64,000 nucleotides of DNA from Welwitschia mirabilis. Taxonomy: Eukaryota > Gnetophyta > Gnetopsida > Welwitschiales. Made by a program: the position numbers and the translations under genes. The stretch spans positions 233,335,360-233,399,359 of the forward strand of contig JBOZIK010000001.1 in the NCBI GenBank assembly GCA_051453625.1, written 5' to 3'. Position 1 is the stretch's first letter. The number at the start of each line of letters is the position of its first letter. The notes under the pieces are model-generated. The model saw nothing but the letters and a program-made list of their open reading frames with translations. It was not told the DNA's origin and ran no database searches. Of this stretch, positions 34,644-47,027 are shown in pieces.

Positions 34644-35800
34644 CTCTTTTTCCAAGTTTAATAAGTAACTATCTATCATAATAGTATGATCAATTAAGAG
34701 GGACAGAAATAGAATTACAAGATGTAATGCTTATTTAAAGTCTATAAAATCAATAAAGGGTGTATCAAAAAAGGAAAACTAATTAAGTCATTTAGATTAC
34801 CAAAATGAAAACCCTTAAACTTTAAAAATATTCATGAAAATAATAATAAATAAAGAATAAGAGGATTTTATGTACTAATAGAAATAATATTAGACTACAA
34901 TTTTCTTACATGATAAATTAGCCAAACTTAGAGTATACTAAAATGGAAAATTTACTTATTATTCAAGAATAAGGCCTCAATAAGGAAGGCATAACTTATG
35001 CTTTTAGCAAAGATAATAACATAAAATTAAGTTGGTTTAACTATTATAATTTTAACTCTTAAATTATTAATATTATTTTAATAATGTTTCTATAGTTAAT
35101 TTGATATTTTTTAGCCTTTTAAGAGACTTTGTGATTAAAAATCAATATGTAACTTTTAGAAATTAACCTTTATATATAATTTTGACATTTATAAATACAT
35201 TTACTAAGACCACACATTAATTATAAAAAATATTTTTTTTTTTTAAGAATTATTAGCAAATCATAGTACACTAAAAAGACATAACTTATAAACAACATTG
35301 AACTTTTAAGTTATTAAAGATTCTTTGCAAATCTTATTTAGTTCTCTATAATTTAGACTATTCATTCACTAAAAAAATCTCAAACTTAACTCTAGGATTT
35401 GAGATTTAATTCTTACCATTTTTTGTGCTTATTTTTAAAGTTATTTTTATAAAATAATTTTTAAAAACTTATTAAATCTTTAAAAAATTACTTGTATTAA
35501 ATTTTATCATCTAAATAGAATCCTAGATCTAAAAAAGATCATTATATTCTAATTACTAATTAATAAGTTATGATCCTTTCAAGTTCTGTTACCAATTTCA
35601 AAAAAATGAACTTTATCTAAATAAGAACATAAAAATTTACATATAAATCTAATAAACTATAGTTCACCAAATTTAATGAAAATACCTAATTTAATTATCC
35701 TATGTGATAAAAAAAATAAATTTTCACTAAATAAATAAATTTCACTAACAAAAATCTACATTAATTATAAAAATCAATGCACAAAATTAAGCAAAAATAG
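34644..35800. other. AT-rich unassigned DNA
   Basis: Homopolymer-rich AT sequence with no motif or repeat partner seen. Confidence 0.35.
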
Positions 35801-37645
35801 AAAACTCCAATGAGCCTCAGGATTAACATGAAGGGCTATCTAGCATAAATGGGATTAATAAATAGATAGTTCCTCCTATAAGAGCATTTTAATTTATATA
35901 TAAAACATAATATGACTTTTAAGTTTAGTTAGTAATGAACAACAAAAAATGAATACCCAAATATTATAGTGAACCCCCTATTTTGATAACCCTATTAATC
36001 AAGCATGTAAAGAGATTCCTCATCTTGATTTAAGCCAAATGGAAGGGATGATACCAATTAAATAAACACTATAATAATCTTACACAATATCCTAACCCAA
36101 TAGTTTTGTAATCCAATAAATTTCCTTAAGAAACAAAATAACATAGGAATGCAATAATAAAGGAACCCACTTGAAAAAGTAATGATTGAAGGCTTATACT
36201 TGATTAATATTAATAAATCTTTGATGAAGTTTAAAGCTCTAAGCTTTAAGATCAAAGATCTAAACTCCAATATTCAAGCTCCAACCTCTACACTCAAAAG
36301 TAATAGAATGAGAAGAAAAGAGAAGAACATCAAAAAGTAATAAAATAATTTGGTAGCACTTGCTTAAAGATGAATAATTAGTTTTTAAAAGAAGAAAAGA
36401 CTTTATATATAGTTAAATCATAAACCAAAAGTCCTTAATTAAAATGATAAAAGAGAATACACACCATTTTATCCATGAAGTAATATGATTACATTAAAAC
36501 AGATGAGATTGATCACCTTGAGTTGGATAATATGGGCCATGTTGAATTGTATAAGACTGATTAATGATAAATTGGTTGAGCTTGAGTGATAAGTGATAGT
36601 AATGTATGGATGATAAAAAGACACAATAGTTATAATTTATGCATCTAACTAGGATAAGTAATTCCCTTTCTGGAATTAGTGAGATTAATTATAGATATCA
36701 TTTCTTTATGCTAGTTCCTTCTTAATCTTTCATAAGCATATAACCAAATTTAATCAATTTAAAACATGCATTTAATAATGTGTAATATGCATTAAAAGAA
36801 TAAATCATATTTTGTGCACTAATTTAAATACTATCATGTATCGTGATGAGACAAAAGTTTCTAATTCCAATAACCAAGAAATTTTGATATTTTATAAATG
36901 AAGTATCTTTATAGATATCAAGGAGGATAAAATTCATGATAAAATCAAATCTACTCATTCATCCTTCTTGGTTTATGGATGAGTGTGCATGCACTTATTT
37001 ACATGCTATTTAATTTTGTGAGCCATCAAATCCATTAATATAAAACATAAGAAAGAAAATGTCATAATAGAATGTAGTACATTCAAATTTTTACCCACTC
37101 TTTTACCAAGTACATTACCTCTTTACTTTTACCAATTAATTTTATTTATTTAACTTAGATGACATACCTAAATACCTAATTAATTTGAAGATTTAATATG
37201 TCAAGCTTACAATTATTTTATTGTTATTTTATACTTTCTTGTAAATTTCTTAATTTAATAATTTTATAATATAAATTAGATGCCTTTAGATAAATGCAAT
37301 TATTTGATTTTCATGTTTTGATAGATTGTTTATTTTAAATATAAAAATTTTCATAAAATCAATATCTAAAAAATATTAAAATAATGATAACTATCCAAAA
37401 ATAAAGATTAATTAATTAAAATGTCATCTAAGCATCTAGAATTCAAAATTAAGCATACTACATATTTTTGATATGAGAAAAATATAAGATATCATTGGTA
37501 ATTAAAATAAATCTTAGTTTCTATAGAAAATCTAATTAAATAAATGGTTTCATATTAAAACTATAGTACCAAATAGTGTTATATAATTAAAAGATTTACA
37601 TATTTAATATTTAATTAATTTAAGGTTATAAAATATGGGTTATAA
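35801..37645 (-). repeat. Probable 3' LTR of element F
   Basis: Read on the minus strand it begins TGTTATAACCCATATTTTAT right after the chromodomain end of element F, as expected for a 3' LTR, and contains a possible TATA box (ACTATATATAAAG near 36400). The far end is unknown and the partner LTR is outside the window, so the left limit is a guess. A 70-codon minus-strand frame at 36058-36270 is not a recognised gene. Confidence 0.45.
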
Positions 37646-38028
37646 CATACTTGCCTACTTAAAATGATTCACTCTTGGGAATCGAGATATTTAAGGAGTT
37701 TTGGAATCTATAACTATATATTATATGATTCAAAAAGATTTGGTTATTGATTTCCATTGTTTCTTATAACTTCCAAGTTGCTTCATCCATACGATGATTT
37801 TTCCACTTTATCTTTCTTGAATGATCTTTCCATTTTGCAAAGTAACGATTCACTAGCTCAACACTACTTCTAGTTTCTCTATAAATAAAAATTTATATTT
37901 CATTTGAATATAAGATCAATTTAACATGTGAATAACATCATATACTTTATTAACATACATATGTGAAAAACATTGTGTGTGTGCATCAATTGGAAGGTAT
38001 AATAAGCTCATATGCCATAAGTTAAATA
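37646..38028 (-). pseudogene. Integrase tail and chromodomain of element F
   Basis: The minus strand continues the integrase from the other side of element E: a MHTHNVFH block (family (I/V)HNVFHVSMLRKY), then a chromodomain-like WKNHRMDEATWKL (family VLWRNH..EEATWE) and a final SESF box comparable to NFEDE.F.RG near the end of Del/Tekay polyproteins. Stops are present. The chromodomain in intact elements is thought to guide integration into heterochromatin. Confidence 0.75.
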
Positions 38029-39155
38029 TGTTAGAACTAGCTATCTTAGAGGGAAGGGGTGAATGGAATAGCTAAAGAAATTTTTTGCAATTTGAAATCT
38101 CAACATTATGTTTTTACAAAAATGATTTTTCAACTAATATACAAAATACAATAAAGATAAAATAATGCTTACTTTGGAAAACTACTAAGAAAAAATAACA
38201 AAATATAAAATATATTATCTAGTTATGAGCACAATATACAAAATATAATAAATATAAAATAATGCTTGCTTTGAAAAACTACTAAGTCAAAAATAACAAT
38301 AAACATAATGAGTAGAAAAAACACTTGTTTTCCTTTATTTCTAATGTAGCCTCCAACTGCACATAAATAGGACTTTGCAGTTGTTCTTCACTAATACAAT
38401 CAAGATTTTATAGTAATCTTTAGCCATAATTAGAAGTCAAAAATTTTCTTGTTGCCATAATACAAAGTAGATAGATATTGAAAGGAGAGATAGATAGTAT
38501 ATTACAATTGAAGCACCATGGATAATTTTGACAAAAGGTATCAACTAATATAAATGTCAATTATATAGAGGATAGATTTTAGTTGTTGTAGGGCACTATA
38601 TCCAATGTAATTAACTATTGAAGTCTTTGAAATAAGTTGGTGGAATCCCTAAGAAAGTTTGAAATAATTGCAAATAGTCCATAATGAAGATATTTACATT
38701 AATCATTAGCTTAGTGGTTGATCCCTATGAATTGAGATCGATCCCTCCCGATATGTTCATCTCTTACAAGTTGGGTGATCGACCTTAAGTTTAGAGCTAG
38801 TTGATCCTTAATGTGATATTCAACAAATTCTCTTTGAATTATAGGCCTCTAGAATTGTCAGGATAACCCCTATGATTGACTCCATTTACATAGGTAATTG
38901 ACTTCTTATTATTATAATAGGAAATTTGAGAGCAACAAGCAGTCGACTCCATAGAGCAAGTTGGTTAATCATCCAAACATATTCCACCATGTTTAAGTAA
39001 CCAATCAATCTAGGTTCACTTAATGATTCATTTAACTTCCATCATGTTTACATGAGATCTAATATATGCTATAGAATGGCTTCAATTACATCTAGCATTG
39101 TCCTATAAGTACCATCATTTCATTAGTTCACTAGATATTTTTTGGTGTGTCATCA
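38029..39155 (-). repeat. 3' LTR of element E (left)
   Basis: Begins TGTTAGAACTAGCTATC and matches the right LTR to about GGTGTGTCATCA. It contains a tandem duplication of about 97 bp (two copies of an ACAAAATA-AATAATGCTT-CTACTAAG segment at 38141 and 38238) that the right LTR lacks. Confidence 0.85.
38141..38334. repeat. 97-bp tandem duplication in the left LTR of E
   Basis: Two copies containing AAAATAATGCTT followed by AAAACTACTAAG. Absent from the right LTR, so it arose after insertion or during the last reverse transcription. Confidence 0.7.
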
Positions 39156-41999
39156 ATATATATTAGAGATATCCAATAATCTTCCTCTTTATCATTGATG
39201 ATAATCAAATTAACAATGTTAATACTATTTCTTAAAATGGTGCTCTCCCTAAGTAAGTGCTCCCCCTAATTCATATATTTTACTAATGAAATCAAGTTAT
39301 CAAAGTATTAGATTTTGAAGGACTTAAAAGGAGTAGAAACATTCTTATTTTGACAATGTCCTCATGTTATCAAATAATTTTAAGAAAGAAAAAATTATAT
39401 GTGAATCTAACAGACATGTTATCATAACCAAATAAGATTTATAATACATGTCAGTCTCATAATAAAAATAAACATTGTATCAGTTTTAGCATAATACTAT
39501 ATAGAACTATTATTTTTCTTCCCCTTTATCATCAATAACAAGGAAGCTATGAATAAAAGAAAATAGATGAAATATAAAATTAAAAAAAAACAAATACTAA
39601 TCAAACTCATAAGAGGACGACATAGGGTAATAGAATTCATGACTGATGATGCCCTACAAGAAATTGGTAGAAGAGGAATGAGTACACATGATGGCTAATG
39701 ATGACGAAAGTCCACTGTATCTAAATTGATAATACATGTGTTAAAAGAATGCTTTAAGTTCATGATGTAATAAATAATCCTCCTACGGACATGAAGGATG
39801 AGATGGTTCAAGTGGAGTCTCTATCTACCTACATGATGGATTATGTACTTCTTGCTATATCTCCTTCTCCTTCTTCTCATTTGATTACTCTTCCTCCTTG
39901 TTCTCCTTAGAATCTTCATTATTCTCTTCCTATTCATCATCTGATTCCTCAGTTGATTCCTCCTCAGACTCCACTATCTTTGAAGCCTTCTTTGCATTCT
40001 TCTCTGTTAGGTCCTCCTCCTCTTCCTCTTCCTCTTCCTTCTCACCTGGAGAGTCTAGTGAAGGAGTAGAAGAAGTTGTAAGAAAGTATTATGATAATGG
40101 TGATAGAATATAAAATGTTTTTATAATTTGTCTAATCCTCCTCATCTCCTATAAAAGATATAGTATCTACTGCTATGATTTCTTGTACTCATACAACTTC
40201 ATATGAAGATATGTAAAAAGCTCCATTACTAGACCTACAGGCCCTATGGATCATGTAGCATATGTATGAGAAGATGAATAAGATGCATGGGAAGACTTTG
40301 TTCCTCTATTACATGAGAGTTTATAAATAGAATCAACCTCAAACACATGAATGTGAGTCAATGTACAATAGTTGAGAGGCTTGAAAGCTTTTAATATGGT
40401 TACATTGTGCTGCGATAGAGGTATGTGGAAATGGTGACATAATGCTATAATCAAACCTTTATATCAAAGATTCATGTTATCAAACTGAATGGTGTGTACT
40501 ATAAATTTAAAGATAACAAATGAAGCATCAATATTTTGCTATAGATAGAGCTAATAAAGAAACTTGAGCCTATAAAGTATGACATCATCCATGTGTCCAT
40601 TGAGAGAAAGAAAGATGTTCCCAAAAATCAAGTGTAAAACTTTGTATAATGTAGTCGAGTGTCTAGATCTAAAGGTGGTCAAAGAATCCCAATTAAATTA
40701 AATCATGCTAAAAGTTCTAAGAGTAATCAAATCCTAAGAATGGTAAATTAAAAACTCCACCACAAAGAATATGAAGAACTCGAGTAAGAGTATCTAGAGT
40801 GACCCTAAAATTGACACTTAAGATCATGGTACTTAATACTGAGTCCTAGATGAATATGATTTCTATATTAGCATAAAATAAGTCAACACCTCTATGATGA
40901 CCTCTAAACAATATTTCAAGAGAGGTTCCCACTTATTGTACTCAAAGATCTATTCCACTGAAAGGTGAAGAGATTTGAATGTGGTAACCTAGATTTCTCT
41001 TTCCCTAAGCACTATCTTATATTTGAATTCAGTGTTAAAGCACATCTATGCTCTCCTATGCATGTAGGTAAAAATATCTATCTATCTATAGGTAACGGCT
41101 TCAGCCTTTTTACCATTTACAGAGTGTGAAATTCTGAGAGCCATCTTCACTTAAAGCATTCTATTAGAATGACAAATAAAATATATATATAATATTATGG
41201 GTATAATTCTAGTAAACTAACTGATGTAGATGAAGATACCAAAACATATATCATATGATGATCATATAAATAAATTAAAGTGCATTATCCATAGAAGTAG
41301 GAAAGAAATATGGAAAATTTGAAGAAATTATATTAATCAAGATCATGTAAAAATAATGAACAAGAATGAGATTCATTTTTTAAAAAATAAGAGGTACTAA
41401 ATAAAATTATATCAAACCTATGATTGAAGATGAGATGCTAAAAAATAGAAGTAGAGATAAATATATTCCTTTAAAATATTGATCTAAACTAATCTTGAAC
41501 ATGGTCAAGAAGTGTTAGGGGATGAAGAGAGGACCAAAAATGAAAATAACAAATGAGAGCTCTACCTTGAATTTATAGAGTGGTATGATTTAACAGTGAA
41601 TAGTAGACCCCTAAGGTTTTGATGATCTACTATTTTGAGGATTTTCAGTGAACTTTGATCAAGGGTAGTTGACATTTGAAGAACATAAATCGACCAAGGT
41701 AGTGGACCTTCTAATACATAGGTCAAATGACTAAAGACTGATAAAAGATGAGAGAAATGTAGTTAACTTAAGAGGTTGTCCACTACAGTTAATTCTCTAT
41801 AATAGTAGGTTGATCCCCAAGAGAGCACAAAGAAATCTGAAAAAAAAAATCAATAATATGAGAATTCTAAACTAAGAAAAGAAAGATAGTAGAGTTTAGA
41901 ACTAAAGAATATGAGAAATATGGTAGAAATAAGGAAGAGATAAGGTTTGAAGAGTTTAAGAATAAGGTTCTAAGTTTAGATATTTGCATAGGATGGTAA
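39156..41999 (-). pseudogene. Post-pol coding remnant of element E (acidic, env-like position)
   Basis: On the minus strand, starting near 41150, the frame reads MALRISHSVNGKKAEAVTYR, then a NTEFKYKIVLRERENLGYH block and GVDLFYANIEIIF. The last two resemble the E(R)GF.L and V.EFYAN segments of a widespread plant transposon-associated domain (Transposase_32 type) that is found after pol in Athila and some Sireviruses. 40251-40454 is open for 67 codons. At 39900-40060 the strand encodes an acidic run, EKEEEEEEEEDLTEKNAKK; the serine-rich plus-strand frame there is its shadow. The assignment to that domain is from memory of its pattern and is not certain. Confidence 0.5.
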
Positions 42000-43520
42000 A
42001 ACAATATTGAAAAATGGCTTTTGTTAGAATATTAGCTAATTGATGATTAGTAGGGACATACTTTAGTCTGATATCCTTATAATCTATATGATCTCTAATG
42101 AAGTGATGATGAATATTGATATGTTTGATCTTAAAATAAAGGATAAGGTTTTTGAAAATTCTAATAATACTAGAATTATTATAGAATATCTAGTAAGGTT
42201 TAATGAATCCAAAAGACTTAGGCAATACAAGCACCAGCTACTACATATTTAGCTTCAGTAGTGAATAAGGCTATAAAAGTTTATTTCATAGAAGCCCAAC
42301 TTACTAAACATGATTCTAGGAAGTTATAATAACCACTAGTGCTTTTTCTATCATGTCTAGAACTAGCCTGATTAGCATCATAAAAGATGAATAAATTTAA
42401 AGTGGTATTTTTCAAAAACTAAATTCCATAATTTAATGTTTCTTTTACATACATAAGAATTTTCTTAGCAGCTTTAAGATGAGATTTTTTAGGTTTAGGT
42501 TGATACTTAATACATAGTCCTATCAGAAAAATAATCTCATGCTAGCTTATGATCAAATAGAGAAGGCTATCAATCATGCTTTTGTAAAGTTTGATGTTAA
42601 CATTCTTTCCATTTTCATCAACATCAATTTTCTCATTCATTTCCATTAGAGTTTATGTTGGCTTGCAAGGATCTACATAAAACTTTTTTGATAAGTTTAC
42701 CTATAAATTTTTGTTAAGACAAACATGTGCCATCTTTTCTTTGCCCCACCTATAATCTAAGAAATATTTTTATCTTACTTAGATGACTTATTTTAAAATG
42801 GTTAGTCATAAGCTTAGCAAACTCATGAGACATAGAGTTCATGATTATCCCAAAGAGGATATCATTAATATAAATTTGCATAAGTAAGAAATTTGAGTTT
42901 ATCTTTTTAATAAATATAGTTTCATCAATTTTAACTTTAATGAATTCACAAGCTATAAGAAAAGATGTAAGTTTTTCATACCATTATCTTAGTGCTTTTT
43001 AAGTCAAGAATGCCCTAGTTATTTAAAACCAGGGGATTATTCGATATAGATAAGTTTATTTAAGATTCCATTTAAGAAAGCACTTTTTACATCCATTTGA
43101 TAAATCTTGAAATTATAGTATCAACATAAGAAATAAAAATGCAAATAGACTCTAATATAGTAATAATAGCAAAGGTTTCTTTGAAATTAATACCTTCCAT
43201 TTAAGTAGAACCTTGTGCTACCAACCTTTCTCTATTTCTTATGACTTTAAAGTTTTTATTTAAATTGTTCTTAAATACCTATTTGGTACCAATAACATTG
43301 TGATCACTTGGTCTAGGAACGAGCTCCCAAAATTTACTTTTCTTGAATTGATTAATTTTTTCTTACATAGCATAATCCAACATCCATATTTTTTGATTTT
43401 CTCAAAAGATTTAGGTTCTAAGATTGGAACAAAATAAATGTTTTCACAAATTAAGTTTTTAGTTTTTAACAAAATAAATGTTTTCACAAATTGAGCTTTT
43501 AGTTTTTAATTTATCAAATA
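42000..43520 (-). pseudogene. Reverse transcriptase and RNase H of element E
   Basis: From right to left: EPKSFEKIKKYGCWIMLCKK, then WELVPRPSDHNVIGTKWVFK reading across frames (family WELVPRP.....IGTKWVFRNK), RLVAQG, INFKETFA, and the catalytic box IYINDILFG, where the family has YVDDI and the first Asp is Asn. RNase H near 42200-42400 gives DRKSTSGYYNFLESCLVSW and FIALFTTEAKYVVAG (family D.KSTSG..FLG..LVSW and VALSTAEAEY). Order and wording are those of Sirevirus/Tork-type copia elements. Stops and the lost Asp show it is dead. Confidence 0.9.
43428..43507. repeat. 40-bp tandem duplication in RT of element E
   Basis: Two adjacent copies of AACAAAATAAATG followed by TTTTCACAAATT-AG and TTTTTAGTTTTT, differing at two positions, so the duplication is young relative to the element. 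Confidence 0.85.
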
Positions 43521-43712
43521 CATCACTAATAATAGATAGAAAGATCATTGGGCATAATTATTTCTTTAGCATTTTAGTTCCTTTATGAGGAGAGGAAGTG
43601 AAGAAGTAGGATTTTGTCCATTTGATTTAATTCTTTTTAGATATTAACTCTACTCCATTATTATCATTGTTATTCTTTTGAATACTTTTATCAATCTTTA
43701 TATGAACACATT

Positions 43713-43812
43713 NNNNNNNNNNNNNNNNNNNNNNNNNNNNNNNNNNNNNNNNNNNNNNNNNNNNNNNNNNNNNNNNNNNNNNNNNNNNNNNNNNNNNNNN
43801 NNNNNNNNNNNN
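43713..43812. other. Assembly gap of 100 N
   Basis: Placeholder gap between integrase and RT of element E. The 24 bases before it are repeated exactly after it. Confidence 0.99.
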
Positions 43813-44930
43813 TATCAATCTTTATATGAACACATTCTTCAACTCTTCTTGAATTTTGGTTGAACAACTGGTAGGCTCTATTAGTTTTAGAATATCAAAG
43901 AAAAATTTCTTCTAAAGATTTAAAATCAAACTGCTTTATCACATCATCATTCTTCAATATATAACATTTACTACTAAATATTTTAAAATATGAAACATTT
44001 TTCCTCTTTTATTTTTACATCTCATAAGGAGTTTTATTTGTACGAGGTCAAGGAAAAGCATGGTTGGATATATAGCAAGTAGTATTAAGAGCTTCAGCCC
44101 AAAATATCTTTACTATATCCTTTTCTTGAAGCATAGTTCCAGTTTTTTCTTAAAGAATCCTATTCTTTCTTTTAATTACACCATTTTGTTATGGAGTTCT
44201 TGAGGTAGAAAATGCATGACATACACCTTTATTCTCATATCATTCATTAAAAGATTCATTTTCAAATTCTCCTCCATGATTACTTCTAATCCTTTTAATG
44301 TTAATTCCATTTTTAATTCTTTTATATAAGATTTAAAATTTTCTAAAAGATTAATTTTTGTGTATGAGAAATATATTCCAAGTGAATTTAGTATAATCAT
44401 CAATCACAACTAAAACATATTTCTTTTCACCAAGACTTTCTACAGAGGGTAGGACCTATAAAATCGAGATGAAGTAAATCTAGAGAATGTTGATAAGGAA
44501 CTTGATTATTTTGAAAAAATCTCTTTCTGGTTTGTTTTTTTAATATAAAAGATCTAAAAAAATCTCCTTTTACTTTGCTCATAGTAAAAATGCCCTTAAT
44601 AATACTATTCTTAGAATTATTATATAGATTCTTATAGTTAACATGACTAAGATGTTTATGCTAAAATTTACTTTAGTTACTCATTAATTACCTAATGGAA
44701 CAAATAATAATCTTTCCATATTTATCTAGAACATGATAATTTGAAGTATTAAAAAGAACAGATGTACCTCTATCACAAATTTGACTAATGCTAAGAAGGT
44801 TGTGCTTTAGTCCATTGGCATAGAGAACTTCATGTATACTTGGAAAGTATTTTTCACCTACTGTACCAATAACTTCCACCATATCTTTTTCATTATCTTC
44901 AAATGTTATAATCCCTCTATTGCATTTTTG
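43813..44930 (-). pseudogene. Integrase of element E
   Basis: The pre-integrase zinc domain is open at 44688-44882: GTVGEKYFPSIHEVLYANGL then KHNLLSISQICDRG, matching the family's LSISQLCD.G. In the core, near 44230-44310, one frame gives IRSNHGGEFENESFNE, the family's (S)DHGGEFEN box with Asp changed to Asn, then AFSTSRTPQ.NGVIKRKNR matching PRTPQQNGV.ERKNR with the Glu lost. Frameshifts separate the parts. Confidence 0.85.
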
Positions 44931-45010
44931 TCTATTTTTGTAAATCTACTAGTGTCTCCAGTCATGTTTCTAGAGTAGCCACTATTAAGATATCAATAAA
45001 CATCATTAGT
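44931..45010 (-). pseudogene. Aspartic protease active-site remnant of element E
   Basis: The minus strand reads YLNSGYSRNMTGDTSRFT where the copia family has (Y/W)LDSGCSRHMTGD. The catalytic Asp is Asn, a single G-to-A change. Confidence 0.8.
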
Positions 45011-47013
45011 GGTAGATAATGTGGTATGAATCAAAAGACTTTTATGAGCCTTTTCATTACTTCTTCTAATGTCAAAGTTAGATATTTTTAACAAATTTAT
45101 AGCTATATAAGTTCTAAATTAAGAAAATAAATTGCTGATATAACAATTAAGTTTAGTGTGCCCAAACTATTACAAAAATAACATATGAAAAATTCCTTAT
45201 TTTTCTCACTGATTTTAATATTTTGAGAGTAAGGTTAGGTATCACCTAAGTTAAAACTTCAATAAATCAATCTTTACCTTTATAAAGTTGAGAAGCTATG
45301 ATAGATAAGGTTAACATAAAGGTAGAAGATTAGAGATGCAACATATCAAAGTCCACTCTTATCACTAGGTGTTCTTTTCTTATAAAGTATAGTTTTCAAT
45401 GACCTATTACCTATGGAAAACTTCAATATAATTTTATTCAAACCATTATTTTTAGAAATTAAACACTTACATTACTTTTTCATTACTTTAGTAAGATCTT
45501 AAAAATGATGAATTTCTTTCCCATATAGTGCCTTTTGGAAAACCAAGTTATTTCTTGTAATTTCAAAATTAGAAGATAATTTCCTCTTTTCTAATTTAAA
45601 TTGAGATATTCTCTTTTTCAAACTAGTATTATCTTTGATAATTATTTTTCTTTCTTCAAATATCTCTTTGTAAATATCAATCAATCTTTCATTCTCCTTC
45701 TTATTATCTTCCTCAACATCTCTTATTTCTTGCTTAAGATATGCAGGTTCATCCTCTTTAATGTTTGAAAACCAATCTTTTTCATCATCACTTTCTTCTT
45801 CACTTTCACTATTTAAAACATTTTCCAATTCAAATTTAAGGGGCTTAGATAAATCTAACTCAAAACCATCATTTACCTTTATGATAAGATCCAAGTTAGA
45901 AGAGGTAAAAGTCATGAGAGAGGGCCTTTTATTCTCATGAGAGTCTTCTTTGTCTAATTCATTATTATTCCAACTAGTAATATTACTTTTTTCTCTATAG
46001 TTCTTTGAAACCTTCTTCTTCTTCTTATTTGGACACTCAGTTGCTATGTGATTAAATTCTTTACAAGCATAACTTTAGATTTGTTATTTTCTAGAATTGT
46101 TGTTGGGTCTTCAAAAAGATATGTTATGTTTTCTTCTATTTCTCCATTTCTTTCCTTTCAACATCTTCTTGAATTTTCTAGTAAATAAAGTTAATTCTTC
46201 GTCTATATCAAAATCAAAATTAGAAGAACTACAAATAAAAGAGTTATCTTTAGAAGTACACTTTGAAGAGTAATTTTATTTTGCATTAAGAGCCATACTT
46301 TTGTCTTTTATACCTTTTTGGAGATGTCTTAACTCAAAGATCATTATGTCATGTACAAAGTATTTAAGGCCGATGTTTTCAATGTTCTTTGTGTCTTCAA
46401 TTAATAGGATCTTGTTTTCATAATTTTTTGGTAGAGACCTCAAGATCTTCTCAGTTATTTAACTTAAGTTGAGAGGTTTTACAAATCCCCAAATCTCATT
46501 GACAATGTTCATTATTTTGTTGTTGAATTTGGTAAGAGTTTGTGCATCTTGCATATGAATTTGATCAAACTACATCATGTGCATTTACGTTTTATCTTCT
46601 TAATCTAATTTATTACTCTGAATGGTGCTGCAAATAATCCTATATATCTTTTTTAGTAGAAAAATTTCTTACCTTTCTATAATTTTCTACAGTGAGATCA
46701 CAACAAAATAGCATTCATGGCCTTATTATTGAGTATAGCTTGATCTTTTTATTTGTTGTCCCATGTGCTTCTTAGCTTAACCACAAAGGTTTTAAATACC
46801 TTTTTTGTATGAGCTTCCATTCGAGGAGTAAATCTTTCTTCTACAATAATCTAATAGTCAAAGCTCATGACTTCAATGAATACTTAAATACTTGTCTTCC
46901 AAAATTCGTAATTGTCACTAGTAAAGTAAGGAGGATAATTGATTGGTTAACCTTTCATGATTATAATCCTATTTAAGAAATCAAATTACATTAAAAAAAG
47001 ATCCTTTCTCAAA
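45011..47013 (-). pseudogene. gag of element E
   Basis: A 138-codon open stretch at 45499-45915 holds an acidic part (SESEEESDDEKDW) and a long charged coiled-coil-like tail (EEDNKKENERLIDIYKEIF, then KKRISQFKLEKRKL), as in the C-terminus of Sirevirus-type gag. Just upstream, near 46020-46080, a zinc knuckle reads SYACKEFNHIATECPNKKKK: C..C....H....C with the first Cys replaced by Ser. The N-terminal gag (46100-46980) is broken by stops. The coil probably served assembly of the particle. Confidence 0.8.
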
Positions 47014-47025
47014 GCTCTAATACCA
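47014..47025 (-). promoter_or_regulatory. Primer binding site of element E
   Basis: On the minus strand TGGTATTAGAGC, one C-to-T change from the tRNA-iMet site, 2 bp from the right LTR. Confidence 0.88.
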
Positions 47026-47027
47026 AT

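Noticed and set aside
39898-40113. Serine-rich frame on the plus strand
   Set aside because: It is the shadow of a Glu-rich run on the minus strand within the post-pol region of element E.
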